From NCBI RefSeq assembly GCF_001012815.1, contig NZ_JYJP01000116.1, positions 80,989-144,988 of the forward strand: a DNA stretch of 64,000 nucleotides, given 5' to 3'. The notes below the pieces were generated by a model. That model saw only the letters and a program-made list of their open reading frames with translations. It had not been told where the DNA came from and ran no database searches. The position numbers were made by a program, and so were the translations under genes. The DNA comes from Vibrio mexicanus. Lineage in GTDB: Bacteria; Pseudomonadota; Gammaproteobacteria; Enterobacterales; Vibrionaceae. Below are positions 46,623 through 55,877 of this stretch, in pieces (within the stretch, counting starts at the first letter, position 1; each line of letters opens with the position of its first letter).

Positions 46623-47729
46623 ATGACCCAACGTAATTTATTAGTAACAGGCGGCGCGGGCTTTATTGGCGCAAACTACGTACATTATTGGTTAGAGCAA
46701 TACCCGAACGATAAAATGGTAGTGCTAGACGCGCTAACCTATGCAGGTAATGAGGCGAATTTAGACCCGGTAAAAAGCAATCCAAACTTCGTATTCGCCC
46801 ATGGCGACATTTGCGATACAGAATTGGTTGAGACATTGCTGAAAGAGCATAAACTGGACACTATTGTGCACTTTGCAGCGGAGTCCCATGTAGATCGATC
46901 AATTACAGGGCCAGATGCCTTTATTGAAACGAACATTTTAGGCACTTACAGCCTACTAAAGGCAGCAAAGAAAGTATGGATTGATGAGCCTAAATCTGAA
47001 GGAAGATCACCATTACCGCATCGCTTCCACCACGTTTCGACCGATGAAGTGTATGGAACATTGGAACCTAACGATCCAGCATTCACAGAAGAAACGGCAT
47101 ATGCGCCTAACTCGCCTTATTCGGCTTCTAAAGCTGCATCGGATCATTTAGTACGTGCTTACCATCACACTTACGGTTTAGAGGTAACAACCTCTAACTG
47201 CTCGAACAACTATGGCCCTTATCATTTCCCAGAAAAGTTGATTCCATTAATTATCACCAATATTTTATTTAACAAGCCTCTACCAATTTATGGTGATGGC
47301 CAGCAAATTCGTGATTGGTTATATGTAACAGACCATGCTCGCGGTATTGATCTTGTGTTAAACAAAGGTCGCTTAGGGGAAAACTACAATATTGGTGGCC
47401 ACAATGAATGGGCAAATATCGATATTGTGAAAGTAGTGTGCAAGTTGATGAATGAATACTTTACTGGCACTTTGAATATAGCATCTGGCATCTCACATCA
47501 AGATCTCATTTCTAAGTACCCTGAAGCAGCCTTGGCGAGCGCTGGTAGGAGCGAAGAGCTTATTACTTATGTGACAGATCGTGCAGGCCATGATAGACGC
47601 TACGCTATTGATGCGACGAAAACAAATGAGGAGCTAGGATACAAGCCTTTGGAATCTTTCGAAACAGGGATAAAGAAGACTGTTGAATGGTATTTAGCAA
47701 ATGAAGCGTGGTGGAAAGGAGTAATTTAA
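46623..47729 (+). CDS. rmlB: dTDP-glucose 4,6-dehydratase, copy 2
   Basis: 368 residues, intact SDR enzyme: TGGAGFIGANYV, HFAAESHVDRSI, RFHHVSTDEVYG, YSASKAASDHLVRAY, ATKTNEELGY. Compared with copy 1 it has seven extra residues (in the LNIASGISHQDL region). They are encoded by 21 bases resembling three AGCATCT heptamers (47480-47500). The stop is one base from the ATG of the aminotransferase, so the two products, RmlB and a DegT-type enzyme, are likely made together and act in sequence. Confidence 0.95.
   Translation: MTQRNLLVTGGAGFIGANYVHYWLEQYPNDKMVVLDALTYAGNEANLDPVKSNPNFVFAHGDICDTELVETLLKEHKLDTIVHFAAESHVDRSITGPDAFIETNILGTYSLLKAAKKVWIDEPKSEGRSPLPHRFHHVSTDEVYGTLEPNDPAFTEETAYAPNSPYSASKAASDHLVRAYHHTYGLEVTTSNCSNNYGPYHFPEKLIPLIITNILFNKPLPIYGDGQQIRDWLYVTDHARGIDLVLNKGRLGENYNIGGHNEWANIDIVKVVCKLMNEYFTGTLNIASGISHQDLISKYPEAALASAGRSEELITYVTDRAGHDRRYAIDATKTNEELGYKPLESFETGIKKTVEWYLANEAWWKGVI
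47480..47500. repeat. Heptamer-like 21-bp insertion in rmlB copy 2
   Basis: AGCATCT, GGCATCT, CACATCA in 7-bp phase. The first is identical to the CTAGCAT array unit (rotated). Absent from copy 1, which is seven residues shorter here. Confidence 0.6.
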
Positions 47730-47730
47730 C

Positions 47731-48861
47731 ATGTGGAAAGGTGATAGCACTAGGGAGCCAATTTATGTTACTAAGCCTCTTAAACCAAATCTCGAACATC
47801 TAAGCAAGGGATTGAATGATATTTACTCTAGGGGAATATTAACAAACAGCGGACCGCTCAATAATGAACTTGAGTTTTGCTTGAATAAAAGGCTCGGTGG
47901 TGAGGAGTTCCTACTATTCAATAATGGAACTATAGCGTTGATGGCTGCTATTGCTGCTCTTGAACTTCCTGAAAAAAGTGAAATTATTACAACTCCTTTC
48001 ACATTTGCAGCTACTGTACACGCAATAACCTCGTTGGGTTATAAACCAGTTTTTGCTGATATTACTCCAGAAAGTATGACTATTTGTCCAAATAGCATCG
48101 AAAGGCTAATTACAGACAAAACATCATGTATTTTGGGGGTTCATGTTTATGGCAACCCTTGTGATGTCGTCAAAATTGATCTAATCGCTAAGAAATACAA
48201 ACTTTTTACCATTTATGATGCAGCGCATGCGTTCGATACCAAAATTAATGGTTTACCAATTTCTCGCTATGGTGATGCTACAATGTTTTCATTTCATGCG
48301 ACTAAACTATTTAATACAGTGGAAGGTGGAGGCCTTGCATTAAATTGCAAGATGATAGCCAATCGTGTTAGAAACTATCGAAATTTTGGTATTACGGGTG
48401 AAGAAAGTGTAACTTCTGTAGGCATCAATGGAAAAATGAGTGAAGTACATGCTTTAGTTGGGTTGCTTAATATTGAAGAGTTAGATCTCGAGGTTAGTGC
48501 TAGAAAGAAAATTAGGAGCATATACGATGAAGCTTTTTTGAGTAGTGAACTTATAGTTACTCCTGAAATAGAAAGCCATGTTAATAGCTCTCAACAATAC
48601 TATCCAATTCGAATAAAAAAATATCGTGATTTAGTTTACAATGAGTTAAAAAAATCAAATGTTTTTTCGAGAAAATATTTCTACCCTCTCTGCTCTGATT
48701 ATGACTGCTATAAAAATAGTGGTATTCGTCAAGATGAGCTAACCAATTCAAAATGGGCTTCGAGTGAAGTTTTATGTTTACCATTTTACGGTGAACTTAG
48801 CGAGATGGATGCTAGATATATATCAAGCTGTATTTTGGAGATTATAGAGAATGCAGAGTAG
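47731..48861 (+). CDS. DegT/DnrJ/EryC1-type sugar aminotransferase
   Basis: 376 residues, PLP-dependent. YVTKPLKPNLEHLSKGLNDIYSRGILTNSGPLN at the start, FNNGTIALMAAIAAL, ITTPFTFAATVHAI, the PLP aspartate in IYDAAHAFDTK, and the PLP lysine in FSFHATKLFNTVEGGG. With RmlA and RmlB it would make a dTDP-4-amino-4,6-dideoxyhexose (VioA-like, Qui4N, or the galacto isomer); this is inference from family and from tight coupling to rmlB. Start at 47731, one base after the rmlB stop. Confidence 0.88.
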   Translation: MWKGDSTREPIYVTKPLKPNLEHLSKGLNDIYSRGILTNSGPLNNELEFCLNKRLGGEEFLLFNNGTIALMAAIAALELPEKSEIITTPFTFAATVHAITSLGYKPVFADITPESMTICPNSIERLITDKTSCILGVHVYGNPCDVVKIDLIAKKYKLFTIYDAAHAFDTKINGLPISRYGDATMFSFHATKLFNTVEGGGLALNCKMIANRVRNYRNFGITGEESVTSVGINGKMSEVHALVGLLNIEELDLEVSARKKIRSIYDEAFLSSELIVTPEIESHVNSSQQYYPIRIKKYRDLVYNELKKSNVFSRKYFYPLCSDYDCYKNSGIRQDELTNSKWASSEVLCLPFYGELSEMDARYISSCILEIIENAE

Positions 48862-49570
48862 TAAAAAATCTTGTGCTTTAATGCAGCCTTATTTTTTTCC
48901 TTACATAGGATATTTTGATCTTATATATAAGTCAGATGTATTTGTGTTCTATGATGATGCGAAATTTTCAAAAAATGGATGGTACAATAGAAATAGAGTA
49001 CTTTCAAATCACAAAGATTGGGACTATATTACAGTGTCTGTCTTGAAGTCAGGGTTAAATACTGAAATAAATGATATTGTTTTAGCCAATAAAGATCGAG
49101 ATCTAAAAAAAATTTTAGGAAAGCTTCAGGTTTACTCTAAGCTTTCAAGTAATTATAAAGATGTAAAAGAACTTGTCGAGCGTACTTTTGAGCTAAGTGA
49201 TAATACGTTGTCAAGTTTATCTAAAAATTCAATAATAGAATGTATGAACTATTTAGGTCTTCGTGCTGACATTATAAGTTCATCAGATTTAGACTATGAT
49301 AAGTCCAGATCTCCAGAAGAAAAGGTTCTCGAAATATGTAAGTCTGTAGATGCAGAAGAGTATATAAATCTTCCAGGAGGAAAATTACTATATTCACCAG
49401 ATCGATTTAGACAAGAGAATATATCATTGTCATTTACTAATGAGATTAAAACTAGGTATGAAACTCAAGCTTTTGAGTTCCAAGAGTCATTGTCTATTAT
49501 TGATGTATTGATGTGGAATTCAAAGGATAAAGTAAAGGAAATTATAAAGGAAAGAACTGAGAATGAATAA
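48851..49570 (+). CDS. WbqC-family protein
   Basis: 239 residues. ALMQPYFFPYIGYFDLIYKSDVFVFYDDAKFSKNGWYNRNRV is the WbqC signature (key residues Q-P-x-F-P-Y-I-G-Y-F, D-D, W-x-N-R-N). LPGGKLLYSPDRFRQENI is the second conserved block. WbqC-like proteins are often found with VioA-type aminotransferases and are thought to acylate or aminoacylate aminosugars (family knowledge, activity not certain). It overlaps the aminotransferase by 11 bp. Confidence 0.85.
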   Translation: MQSSKKSCALMQPYFFPYIGYFDLIYKSDVFVFYDDAKFSKNGWYNRNRVLSNHKDWDYITVSVLKSGLNTEINDIVLANKDRDLKKILGKLQVYSKLSSNYKDVKELVERTFELSDNTLSSLSKNSIIECMNYLGLRADIISSSDLDYDKSRSPEEKVLEICKSVDAEEYINLPGGKLLYSPDRFRQENISLSFTNEIKTRYETQAFEFQESLSIIDVLMWNSKDKVKEIIKERTENE

Positions 49571-50858
49571 AAAATATAATGTATTAGTTTTCCCTGCTGG
49601 AGAAATTAATGCGTCTGAAATACATACGGCTCTTTCTAGTCAAGTCAATATCGAAATATTTGGGGCTTCCTCGGTATCTAGAAATGGACCATATATTTTC
49701 AAAAACTACAGAACTGGTCTTCCATTTATAAGTGATGATGAGTTTATATCTTGCTTTAATGATCTAATTGATGAGTGGAATATTGATATCGTTATTCCTA
49801 CACATGATTCCGTAGTAGAGTTTTTCTCTAACAATCAAGATGCTTTTAACTGTCTAACACTATCTCCAAATGAACATACAGCGAATATATGTAGAGATAA
49901 ATTGGATACATATCTCTTGTTTGAGGATGAGTCTTTTTGTCCGAAATTTTTCCAAAGTTTGGAGGTGCTGAATTCCAGTCGCTGTAATGAACTATTCTTA
50001 AAACCACGCAGAGGCCAGGGTTCGAAAGGAGCGAAATTTATAACCAAAGTTCAGGCTCTTAGCGAAAATATTGATTTTTCCGAATATGTTATTTGCGAGT
50101 ACCTAGAAGGCGAAGAGCTCACTATTGACTGTTTTACCAATTATGCAGATCAGTTGCTGGGTGTTTTCCCTCGGACTCGTGCCAGAATTTTAGGTGGTGT
50201 GTCTGTTTCTGGAAAAACACTGGAAGCAGATAAAGAAATTATGAGCATTGCAGATACTATAAATAGGAAGCTTAAGTTTAATGGCATGTGGTATTTTCAA
50301 GTTAGAAAAGACTTCAATGGAAAATGGAAACTGCTAGAAATATCTGCACGGGCTGCTGGAGCTCAATGCATTACGAGAGCACGTGGCGTGAATCTCCCTC
50401 TACTAAGTATATATAATGCATTTAAAATAGATGTTAATGTTATTGGAAATGATAGTGTTATTCATGTGGAGAGAAGTTTCGTAAATAAATATCAAACGGA
50501 TATCAAGTACGATACTGTATTTATCGACTTTGATGATACGATAACTAAAGATAGAAGAGTTAATCCGTCAATAATCTCACTCGTATATCAGTTTAAAAAT
50601 AACAACAAGAAAGTGCACTTGATAACCAGACATGAAGGTTCGATTGAAGATACTTTGAAAGATCTATGTATAGACTTTAGATTATTTGACAGTATTATTC
50701 ACCTTAAAAATCGAGAGAAAAAGTCAGATTATATCACGACAGACAGAACGATTTTTATCGATAATGCTTTTGTTGAAAGGAAAGAGGTCAAAGAGTCATT
50801 GGGTATTCCTGTATTTGATGTAGATACTACGGAGGTTCTATTAGAATGGAGATCGTAG
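49563..50858 (+). CDS. ATP-grasp ligase fused to HAD-like phosphatase
   Basis: 431 residues. The N-terminal two thirds are ATP-grasp of the PylC/CarB kind: VIPTHDSVVEFF, RDKLDTYLLFEDE, FLKPRRGQGSKGAKFI (P-loop-like lysine), YVICEYLEGEELTIDCF, GMWYFQVRKDFNGKWKLLEISARAAG (metal ligands E and R/A-G). The C-terminal 120 residues form a HAD core: TVFIDFDDTITKD (DxDxT motif), VHLITRHEG, FIDNAFVERK. It overlaps wbqC by 8 bp and the next gene by 13 bp. A natural role would be ATP-dependent amide bond formation on the aminosugar (inference). Confidence 0.75.
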   Translation: MNKKYNVLVFPAGEINASEIHTALSSQVNIEIFGASSVSRNGPYIFKNYRTGLPFISDDEFISCFNDLIDEWNIDIVIPTHDSVVEFFSNNQDAFNCLTLSPNEHTANICRDKLDTYLLFEDESFCPKFFQSLEVLNSSRCNELFLKPRRGQGSKGAKFITKVQALSENIDFSEYVICEYLEGEELTIDCFTNYADQLLGVFPRTRARILGGVSVSGKTLEADKEIMSIADTINRKLKFNGMWYFQVRKDFNGKWKLLEISARAAGAQCITRARGVNLPLLSIYNAFKIDVNVIGNDSVIHVERSFVNKYQTDIKYDTVFIDFDDTITKDRRVNPSIISLVYQFKNNNKKVHLITRHEGSIEDTLKDLCIDFRLFDSIIHLKNREKKSDYITTDRTIFIDNAFVERKEVKESLGIPVFDVDTTEVLLEWRS

Positions 50859-53800
50859 TTAAACGTTTATTCTGTTTCGCTTCTTATCATGAAGATAATT
50901 CTATCAGTGAAGCTGACTTTGAATTTATGGAATCTCTCAGTAAATACGGAGATATTTATTTATATTCGGATAATTCTAGCCTTAATTCTAAGGACATAGA
51001 GCGAGCCTTAAGTATATGTAAGGACGCTACGTTTTCTAATCATGGAGAATATGACTTTGGATCTTGGAAGAGGATGATTTCAAGTATATCTAATGATGAT
51101 TTAGAATTATACGATGAGCTATATATAGTGAATAATTCGGTATATTTAGTCAATGAATTAACTAAGTTTATAGATGGATTCAGTGATAGCAGTCATGACA
51201 TTCTAGCGCCATGTTTACTCGATGAACATTATTCAGGTTCACGAATGCATTTCCAGGATTACTTCGCTAATTTTGATGCTCTTTCTGAAAGCGCGATGCT
51301 TCCGAGTTTTTTTCTAGGTTTCAAATTAAAAGCCTTTTTAACTTCTCCAATTTTTCCATTGTTTGAGTCTGTAAAGAAAGAGAAGAATAGGCTCGATGTG
51401 TGCTATAAATATGAAAGGGAGCTGTCTAGAATAATATTCAGATTGAACTTTAGTATTATGTATATGTATGAGTTTGTAAATGCTAATTCTTTTGTGTATA
51501 CATCAAAGATCTTCCCTATTATAAAAAATGGTTTTCCATTCTTTAAGAAGAAGCTTGCACTGGCTGAATATTACCCAGTACTCTTTCTTGCTGAACAAGT
51601 AGTTGGGATTAGGGATAATTGCTCTGGTGTTGTTTACAATGAGTTGAAGGAGGTCTTAAAAAAATACCATGGTTTAGAGATCTTTACTAAATATGAAGAC
51701 TCAAACACCATACCAATATTGAATGAAAGTCCTCCTCTTGGACTAAAGGAAAAAATATTTAAGAAATTGGGGCGGTCTAAAGGTAATAATAACAGAAATC
51801 CTCATCAGATAAGTAAAAGTTATCTTAGCCCTAGTTTTTATCTGGATAACAATTTAGATGTCTATCAAAATGGGTGTGATCCACTTGAACACTTTTCTAT
51901 TTATGGAAAAAATGAAGGCCGGCAGCCTAATCCTTGGATAAACCGTAGATCATTCGAATACGTAGTAGGTAGTTCTAACTTTAGTGATTTATGGAATGGA
52001 AATTTAGCTAAATCACAAATAGACAGTTACGAAGATTACATTTCTAAACAACTAGACGTTGTTGATGGAGTCTACAAAGCCAGTGACTTATATATATTCT
52101 TTAATGTTGCTAAAGATGTTATCGGTGGAGGCATGCTTTCTATAAATAGATTTCTTAAGCATACTGATAGTTATTTTAAAGATAGTTTGGATTCGAAATC
52201 AAAAGTCTGCTTATCTGGCCTGCCGCTTGCTAATCCAGCTATAGACTATTCAAAGTTCGAGTCACATCTTCCTATGGTCGAGTTCGACTACTTGGTTGAA
52301 GGGACAGACCCAAAATTAGCAACAATTTTCTTACCTGAATGCTTTGCAGTTGATTTCTTTAATGATTTATCGAATAGACAAAAGAAGTGGCTGATAAAGC
52401 GAAAGGTAAAAGTTGTGATCATGAATCAAAACAATGATCTCATGCCAACAAAAGATGAGCTTTTTTCGACTGAGATTAACAAGATAGCGACAGAAGTCAT
52501 TATCACGACTGCTCACAAGTCATATTGTAATCAGAGGGAGGCCAGTAAATATACTCTGCCTATAAAGCAACTGACTCCATTTCTACCTGAGATGAATAAA
52601 ACTTCGCTCAGAGAAAAAAATAAAGTGATCATGTGCTCGCCAGACGTTCTGCGTGATGATGTAGATGGGATTACAAGTAATACAGTTTTCAGCTTACTGA
52701 AGGAAAGTTTACCAGATTACAAAGTCATTATTGTACGTGATATGACCCTAGAGAAGTATCTTGAACTCGCTTCAAATTGCGCTTTCTCAATCACATTTGG
52801 CGAAGGTATGGATGGCTACTTTATTGAGCCAGTGTTAGCTGGTGCAGTATCTTTCGCTGTATTTAATAATTCATTCTTTCCTCCAGAATTCGAGTGTAGT
52901 TCTACAGTTTATAGCAGTTGGAAAAGCTTATTACAGAATATTGTCAATCAAATTAGAGCTCTTGAATCTGATGAGTCGATGTATGAAAGAGTTTCTTTAG
53001 AACTGTCAGATAAACTAGGAAGAAATTATAGTAATAAGAAGAGCACTGAAGAACTACGCGACTTTCTTTCTGGGGAACTAGACTATTATCCAAATGCCTA
53101 TTTGAAAGAGTATGATAACTACAGTAACGAGAAGAGAATTCTAGAAAGCCAATTCAATTTTTCACACTCCAATATTAGCGATGGGCTAGTGCTGAGTAAG
53201 ACAAACGATAATATTGTAATACAGCACAGAGGTGGAACCTACTATAAGACGCTCTTGGATACTTATTCCAATAGGGTATGGGAAATTCCAAAGGGTTACT
53301 TAGAACCTGGCTATCGAATGATTTTTGTAGGTTCTGGCTATGGTGTTTCTCCAATTATTTTGGCTAAGCAAGTAACGCCCAGTAGTATTGTTTGTTTCGA
53401 ATCAGCGTATCCGACTGCCATATTATGCAAGGAGAACTTAGCCTTCAATTTACCAGACGTTACCTCAATTACTAATAGTGTTAAGATAGCTAAGAAGTGT
53501 AAAAGCTATACTAGTACTTATTTTCCTGACGTTTCATCGGAATTTGATCCTATTGATGATTCATTAATAGCATCACAGAATGAGCGTTCAAACTTTCAAC
53601 CAACAAAAATCAATTGCTATTCTGCGGACTTGGAGTTTCTATCTTCTAATTGTATTAAAGGTGAAATGAATGTCTTGGTAATTAATGATATTGATGACTT
53701 TAGTGCTTTCGATGATAGGGAGAAGCTATTAAAATTCTCGAAAATAGTAATTCTAGTTTCTGGAATGAATGAATTCCCATTACATTTATTGTCTGATTTT

Positions 53801-53887
53801 AAATTGTTTTCCAAGCAAAGTGATAATAATTATACTATATATTTTTACAGTAGGAGTTTTGATCCTCTAGCAGGAGCTGTACTATAA
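50846..53887 (+). CDS. Multidomain protein: RgpF-like, glycosyltransferase-like and methyltransferase-like parts
   Basis: 1013 residues, intact. Residues ~1-240 match rhamnan-synthesis protein F: SNHGEYDFGSWKRMI, YDELYIVNNSVYLV. Near 330-365 there is the motif YLSPSFYLDNNLDVYQNGCDPLEHF and YGKNEGRQPNPWIN, common in bacterial glycosyltransferase chains. Residues ~400-750 look GT4-like (VIGGGMLSINRFLKH, VIIVRDMTLEKYLELASNC, SITFGEGMDGYFIEP). The last ~250 contain a SAM-binding-like motif FVGSGYGVSPIILAKQVTP and FESAYPTAILCKENL, like FkbM-type methyltransferases. Overlaps the following gene by one base. Confidence 0.75.
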   Translation: MEIVVKRLFCFASYHEDNSISEADFEFMESLSKYGDIYLYSDNSSLNSKDIERALSICKDATFSNHGEYDFGSWKRMISSISNDDLELYDELYIVNNSVYLVNELTKFIDGFSDSSHDILAPCLLDEHYSGSRMHFQDYFANFDALSESAMLPSFFLGFKLKAFLTSPIFPLFESVKKEKNRLDVCYKYERELSRIIFRLNFSIMYMYEFVNANSFVYTSKIFPIIKNGFPFFKKKLALAEYYPVLFLAEQVVGIRDNCSGVVYNELKEVLKKYHGLEIFTKYEDSNTIPILNESPPLGLKEKIFKKLGRSKGNNNRNPHQISKSYLSPSFYLDNNLDVYQNGCDPLEHFSIYGKNEGRQPNPWINRRSFEYVVGSSNFSDLWNGNLAKSQIDSYEDYISKQLDVVDGVYKASDLYIFFNVAKDVIGGGMLSINRFLKHTDSYFKDSLDSKSKVCLSGLPLANPAIDYSKFESHLPMVEFDYLVEGTDPKLATIFLPECFAVDFFNDLSNRQKKWLIKRKVKVVIMNQNNDLMPTKDELFSTEINKIATEVIITTAHKSYCNQREASKYTLPIKQLTPFLPEMNKTSLREKNKVIMCSPDVLRDDVDGITSNTVFSLLKESLPDYKVIIVRDMTLEKYLELASNCAFSITFGEGMDGYFIEPVLAGAVSFAVFNNSFFPPEFECSSTVYSSWKSLLQNIVNQIRALESDESMYERVSLELSDKLGRNYSNKKSTEELRDFLSGELDYYPNAYLKEYDNYSNEKRILESQFNFSHSNISDGLVLSKTNDNIVIQHRGGTYYKTLLDTYSNRVWEIPKGYLEPGYRMIFVGSGYGVSPIILAKQVTPSSIVCFESAYPTAILCKENLAFNLPDVTSITNSVKIAKKCKSYTSTYFPDVSSEFDPIDDSLIASQNERSNFQPTKINCYSADLEFLSSNCIKGEMNVLVINDIDDFSAFDDREKLLKFSKIVILVSGMNEFPLHLLSDFKLFSKQSDNNYTIYFYSRSFDPLAGAVL

Positions 53888-54876
53888 TGAAGGAAATTGG
53901 GGGTTATTTCGGCATAGAATTGTCCCAGTATAGACGCGAGTATCATACAGGTTCGGCTAGATATAATACATTTAGATCGGCCCTCTGTGACTTACTAGCG
54001 AACAGTAACTACAGTGAAATCTATATGCCGTATTTCAACTGTCCTGATGTCGAAGAAAAGATAAGAATTGAGTTTCCTGAATTAGTTATAATAAATTATG
54101 AAGTTGATAATAATCTTGAGCCTATCAATAGTGACGGAAGTAAATTAGATTGGCGTTTGTTAGATCAAAGATCTTTATTTTATTATGTTAATTACTTTGG
54201 TCTAAAGTCTAATTTTATTGAAAGTGAGTTAGATAATTGCTTGATCGATAATGCGCACTCTTTTTTTTCTAAACCAGTTAAAAATAATCATACAATATAT
54301 AGTGCTCGGAAATTCTTTGGTGTTCCCGATGGTGCCTATTTGTCAACGTCTTTGAAGCTTAGCGATGACTTAGATGAACATGACTGTCGCAATGCTTTTT
54401 CACATTTGCTTGGTCGGCAAGCTATCAACGCACGTAAGTATTATCACAAGTACATGGAAAACGAAAAAACTTTGGCTCATGCTAATGTTAGGAGTATGTC
54501 GAAGTTATCTCAAACAATATTGTCGAGTATAGATTATGAACTAGTCCGCTCTAAAAGGGTTGATAATTTTTATTACCTCCATTCTAAGCTCGAGCCAATT
54601 AATTTGTTGTCTGATTTAATTTCAGACTCTTGTCATTCATTAAACTTCTCACCTTTATCTTATCCTTTGTTATTGAAAGGAAAAGGTGAAATTATTAGAA
54701 AATTCTTAATTGATAATGGCATTTATGTTCCGTCATTATGGCGTCGTTTCATCGAAAGAGATGAACCAAGGTGTGAATTTAAGAACATTATCCATATACC
54801 TATTGATCAGCGGTATTGCCTCAAAGATATGAAGCAAGTGCTTGGTGTTTTAAAGAGTGTAATAAAAGAGATATAA
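53887..54876 (+). CDS. PLP aminotransferase-like protein of DegT type
   Basis: 329 residues. The fold-type I pattern is visible: YNTFRSALCDLLANS, FNCPDVEEKI, LFYYVNYFGLKSN, NCLIDNAHSFFSKP (aspartate of the cofactor site) and YSARKFFGVPDGAYL, in which the lysine in ARKFFG fits the PLP-binding residue. No specific sugar can be named. It is in a chain of overlapping genes, so its product probably acts on the same repeat unit as the enzymes before it. Confidence 0.7.
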   Translation: MKEIGGYFGIELSQYRREYHTGSARYNTFRSALCDLLANSNYSEIYMPYFNCPDVEEKIRIEFPELVIINYEVDNNLEPINSDGSKLDWRLLDQRSLFYYVNYFGLKSNFIESELDNCLIDNAHSFFSKPVKNNHTIYSARKFFGVPDGAYLSTSLKLSDDLDEHDCRNAFSHLLGRQAINARKYYHKYMENEKTLAHANVRSMSKLSQTILSSIDYELVRSKRVDNFYYLHSKLEPINLLSDLISDSCHSLNFSPLSYPLLLKGKGEIIRKFLIDNGIYVPSLWRRFIERDEPRCEFKNIIHIPIDQRYCLKDMKQVLGVLKSVIKEI

Positions 54877-54879
54877 ACA

Positions 54880-55521
54880 ATGAACATAGCAATTAAACAA
54901 ATGAAGACTCTTACAGTCTTTCGAGCGACTTACTTGGAGAAAGTGGTTCAAAATAACAACTATAATCTAATTTCGGGAGGTACTCCTCGAGGTGGTACTT
55001 CAATATTGGGTTTGTTGATGAAGTACTTTGAGTTTGAGATGGGGAAAGTGCATCCAACCGTGTATGAGGATCTTGACTTTCATGGTGTTGAAGTTGCTAA
55101 TTGGCCGGAATTAGTAAAAAGAAAGTGTAAGGAGATGCCAGGGTGGTCAGTTAAAATGCCAATTGCAACAAGTTGCTTAAGTGCATTTGAGCAGTCTTGC
55201 CCTATGCCTGTGTTTTTAATAATAATTAGAAACCCGTTTTCTGTGAGTAAATCTCTTATTAAGCACGACCCTGAATACTCTAGTGATGAAGCTTCATATA
55301 TCAAAGGAATGAGAGAGGCGTTAGTAAATTACAATAACTTTATTTCAGAGTTGAGTTCTTTATCCAGTCCTTACATTATAGTTGAGCATGAAAAAATCAT
55401 GAACAGCCCAAAATGTTTTGTAAGTGAACTTGTGGAAGTTTTGAATATCAAGGTGGACGATGAGAAAATTGCCCAGGCAGTGAGTTTGATTTCTAGGCCG
55501 GGTTATAAGTCTATTAATTAA
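54880..55521 (+). CDS. Sulfotransferase-like protein (short)
   Basis: 213 residues. The 5'-phosphosulfate loop is LISGGTPRGGTSILGLLMKYF (key residues T-P-R-G-G-T-S) near residue 28. The 3'-phosphate motif is IIRNPFSVSKSLIKH near 111. At 213 residues it is short, but both motifs are complete. Probable PAPS-dependent sulfation of the polysaccharide. It lies 3 bp after the aminotransferase-like gene. Substrate unknown; weak similarity means a generic P-loop role cannot be fully excluded. Confidence 0.7.
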   Translation: MNIAIKQMKTLTVFRATYLEKVVQNNNYNLISGGTPRGGTSILGLLMKYFEFEMGKVHPTVYEDLDFHGVEVANWPELVKRKCKEMPGWSVKMPIATSCLSAFEQSCPMPVFLIIIRNPFSVSKSLIKHDPEYSSDEASYIKGMREALVNYNNFISELSSLSSPYIIVEHEKIMNSPKCFVSELVEVLNIKVDDEKIAQAVSLISRPGYKSIN

Positions 55522-55537
55522 AGAGAGTGATTTTTGA

Positions 55538-55808
55538 ATGAAAGATGAGATTTTTGCTTGGCTTGGTGCACAAAAAATGGAAATATATGGTTATATTCTC
55601 AGTTATTTAAGTTAGATGCTGTGGTCTTTGGTTTTGTTAAGAAATGCTATGTTTTTGATTGGATTTTTCGGGGTTTTATCCAGGCTTTAGGAATGAAGTG
55701 CCCTCTTCTACATCGGAGAAAATAAACTCATCAAAGGTTCAATTGAGTGAAGGTAATATAAAGTTTTTCAAGCGTTTTTCTTTTATAGATAACACGGGCA
55801 TTATTTAG
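55538..55808 (+). pseudogene. Possible small gene disrupted by two frame breaks
   Basis: If one base is added in A6 at 55572-55577 and one in the T4 of the CGGGGTTTTATCC segment near 55675, a single frame of about 90 residues reads MKDEIFAWLGAQKNGNIW ... VVFGFVKKCYVFDWIFRG ... VQLSEGNIKFFKRFSFIDN. I recognise no family. The reconstruction depends on two assumed errors, so it may be non-coding. Confidence 0.3.
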
Positions 55809-55877
55809 ATTACTTTGACTAACTACAATTGTCTCAGGAAAAATTAGAATAGTTGGTGTTATTGCGCCATCTTATTC

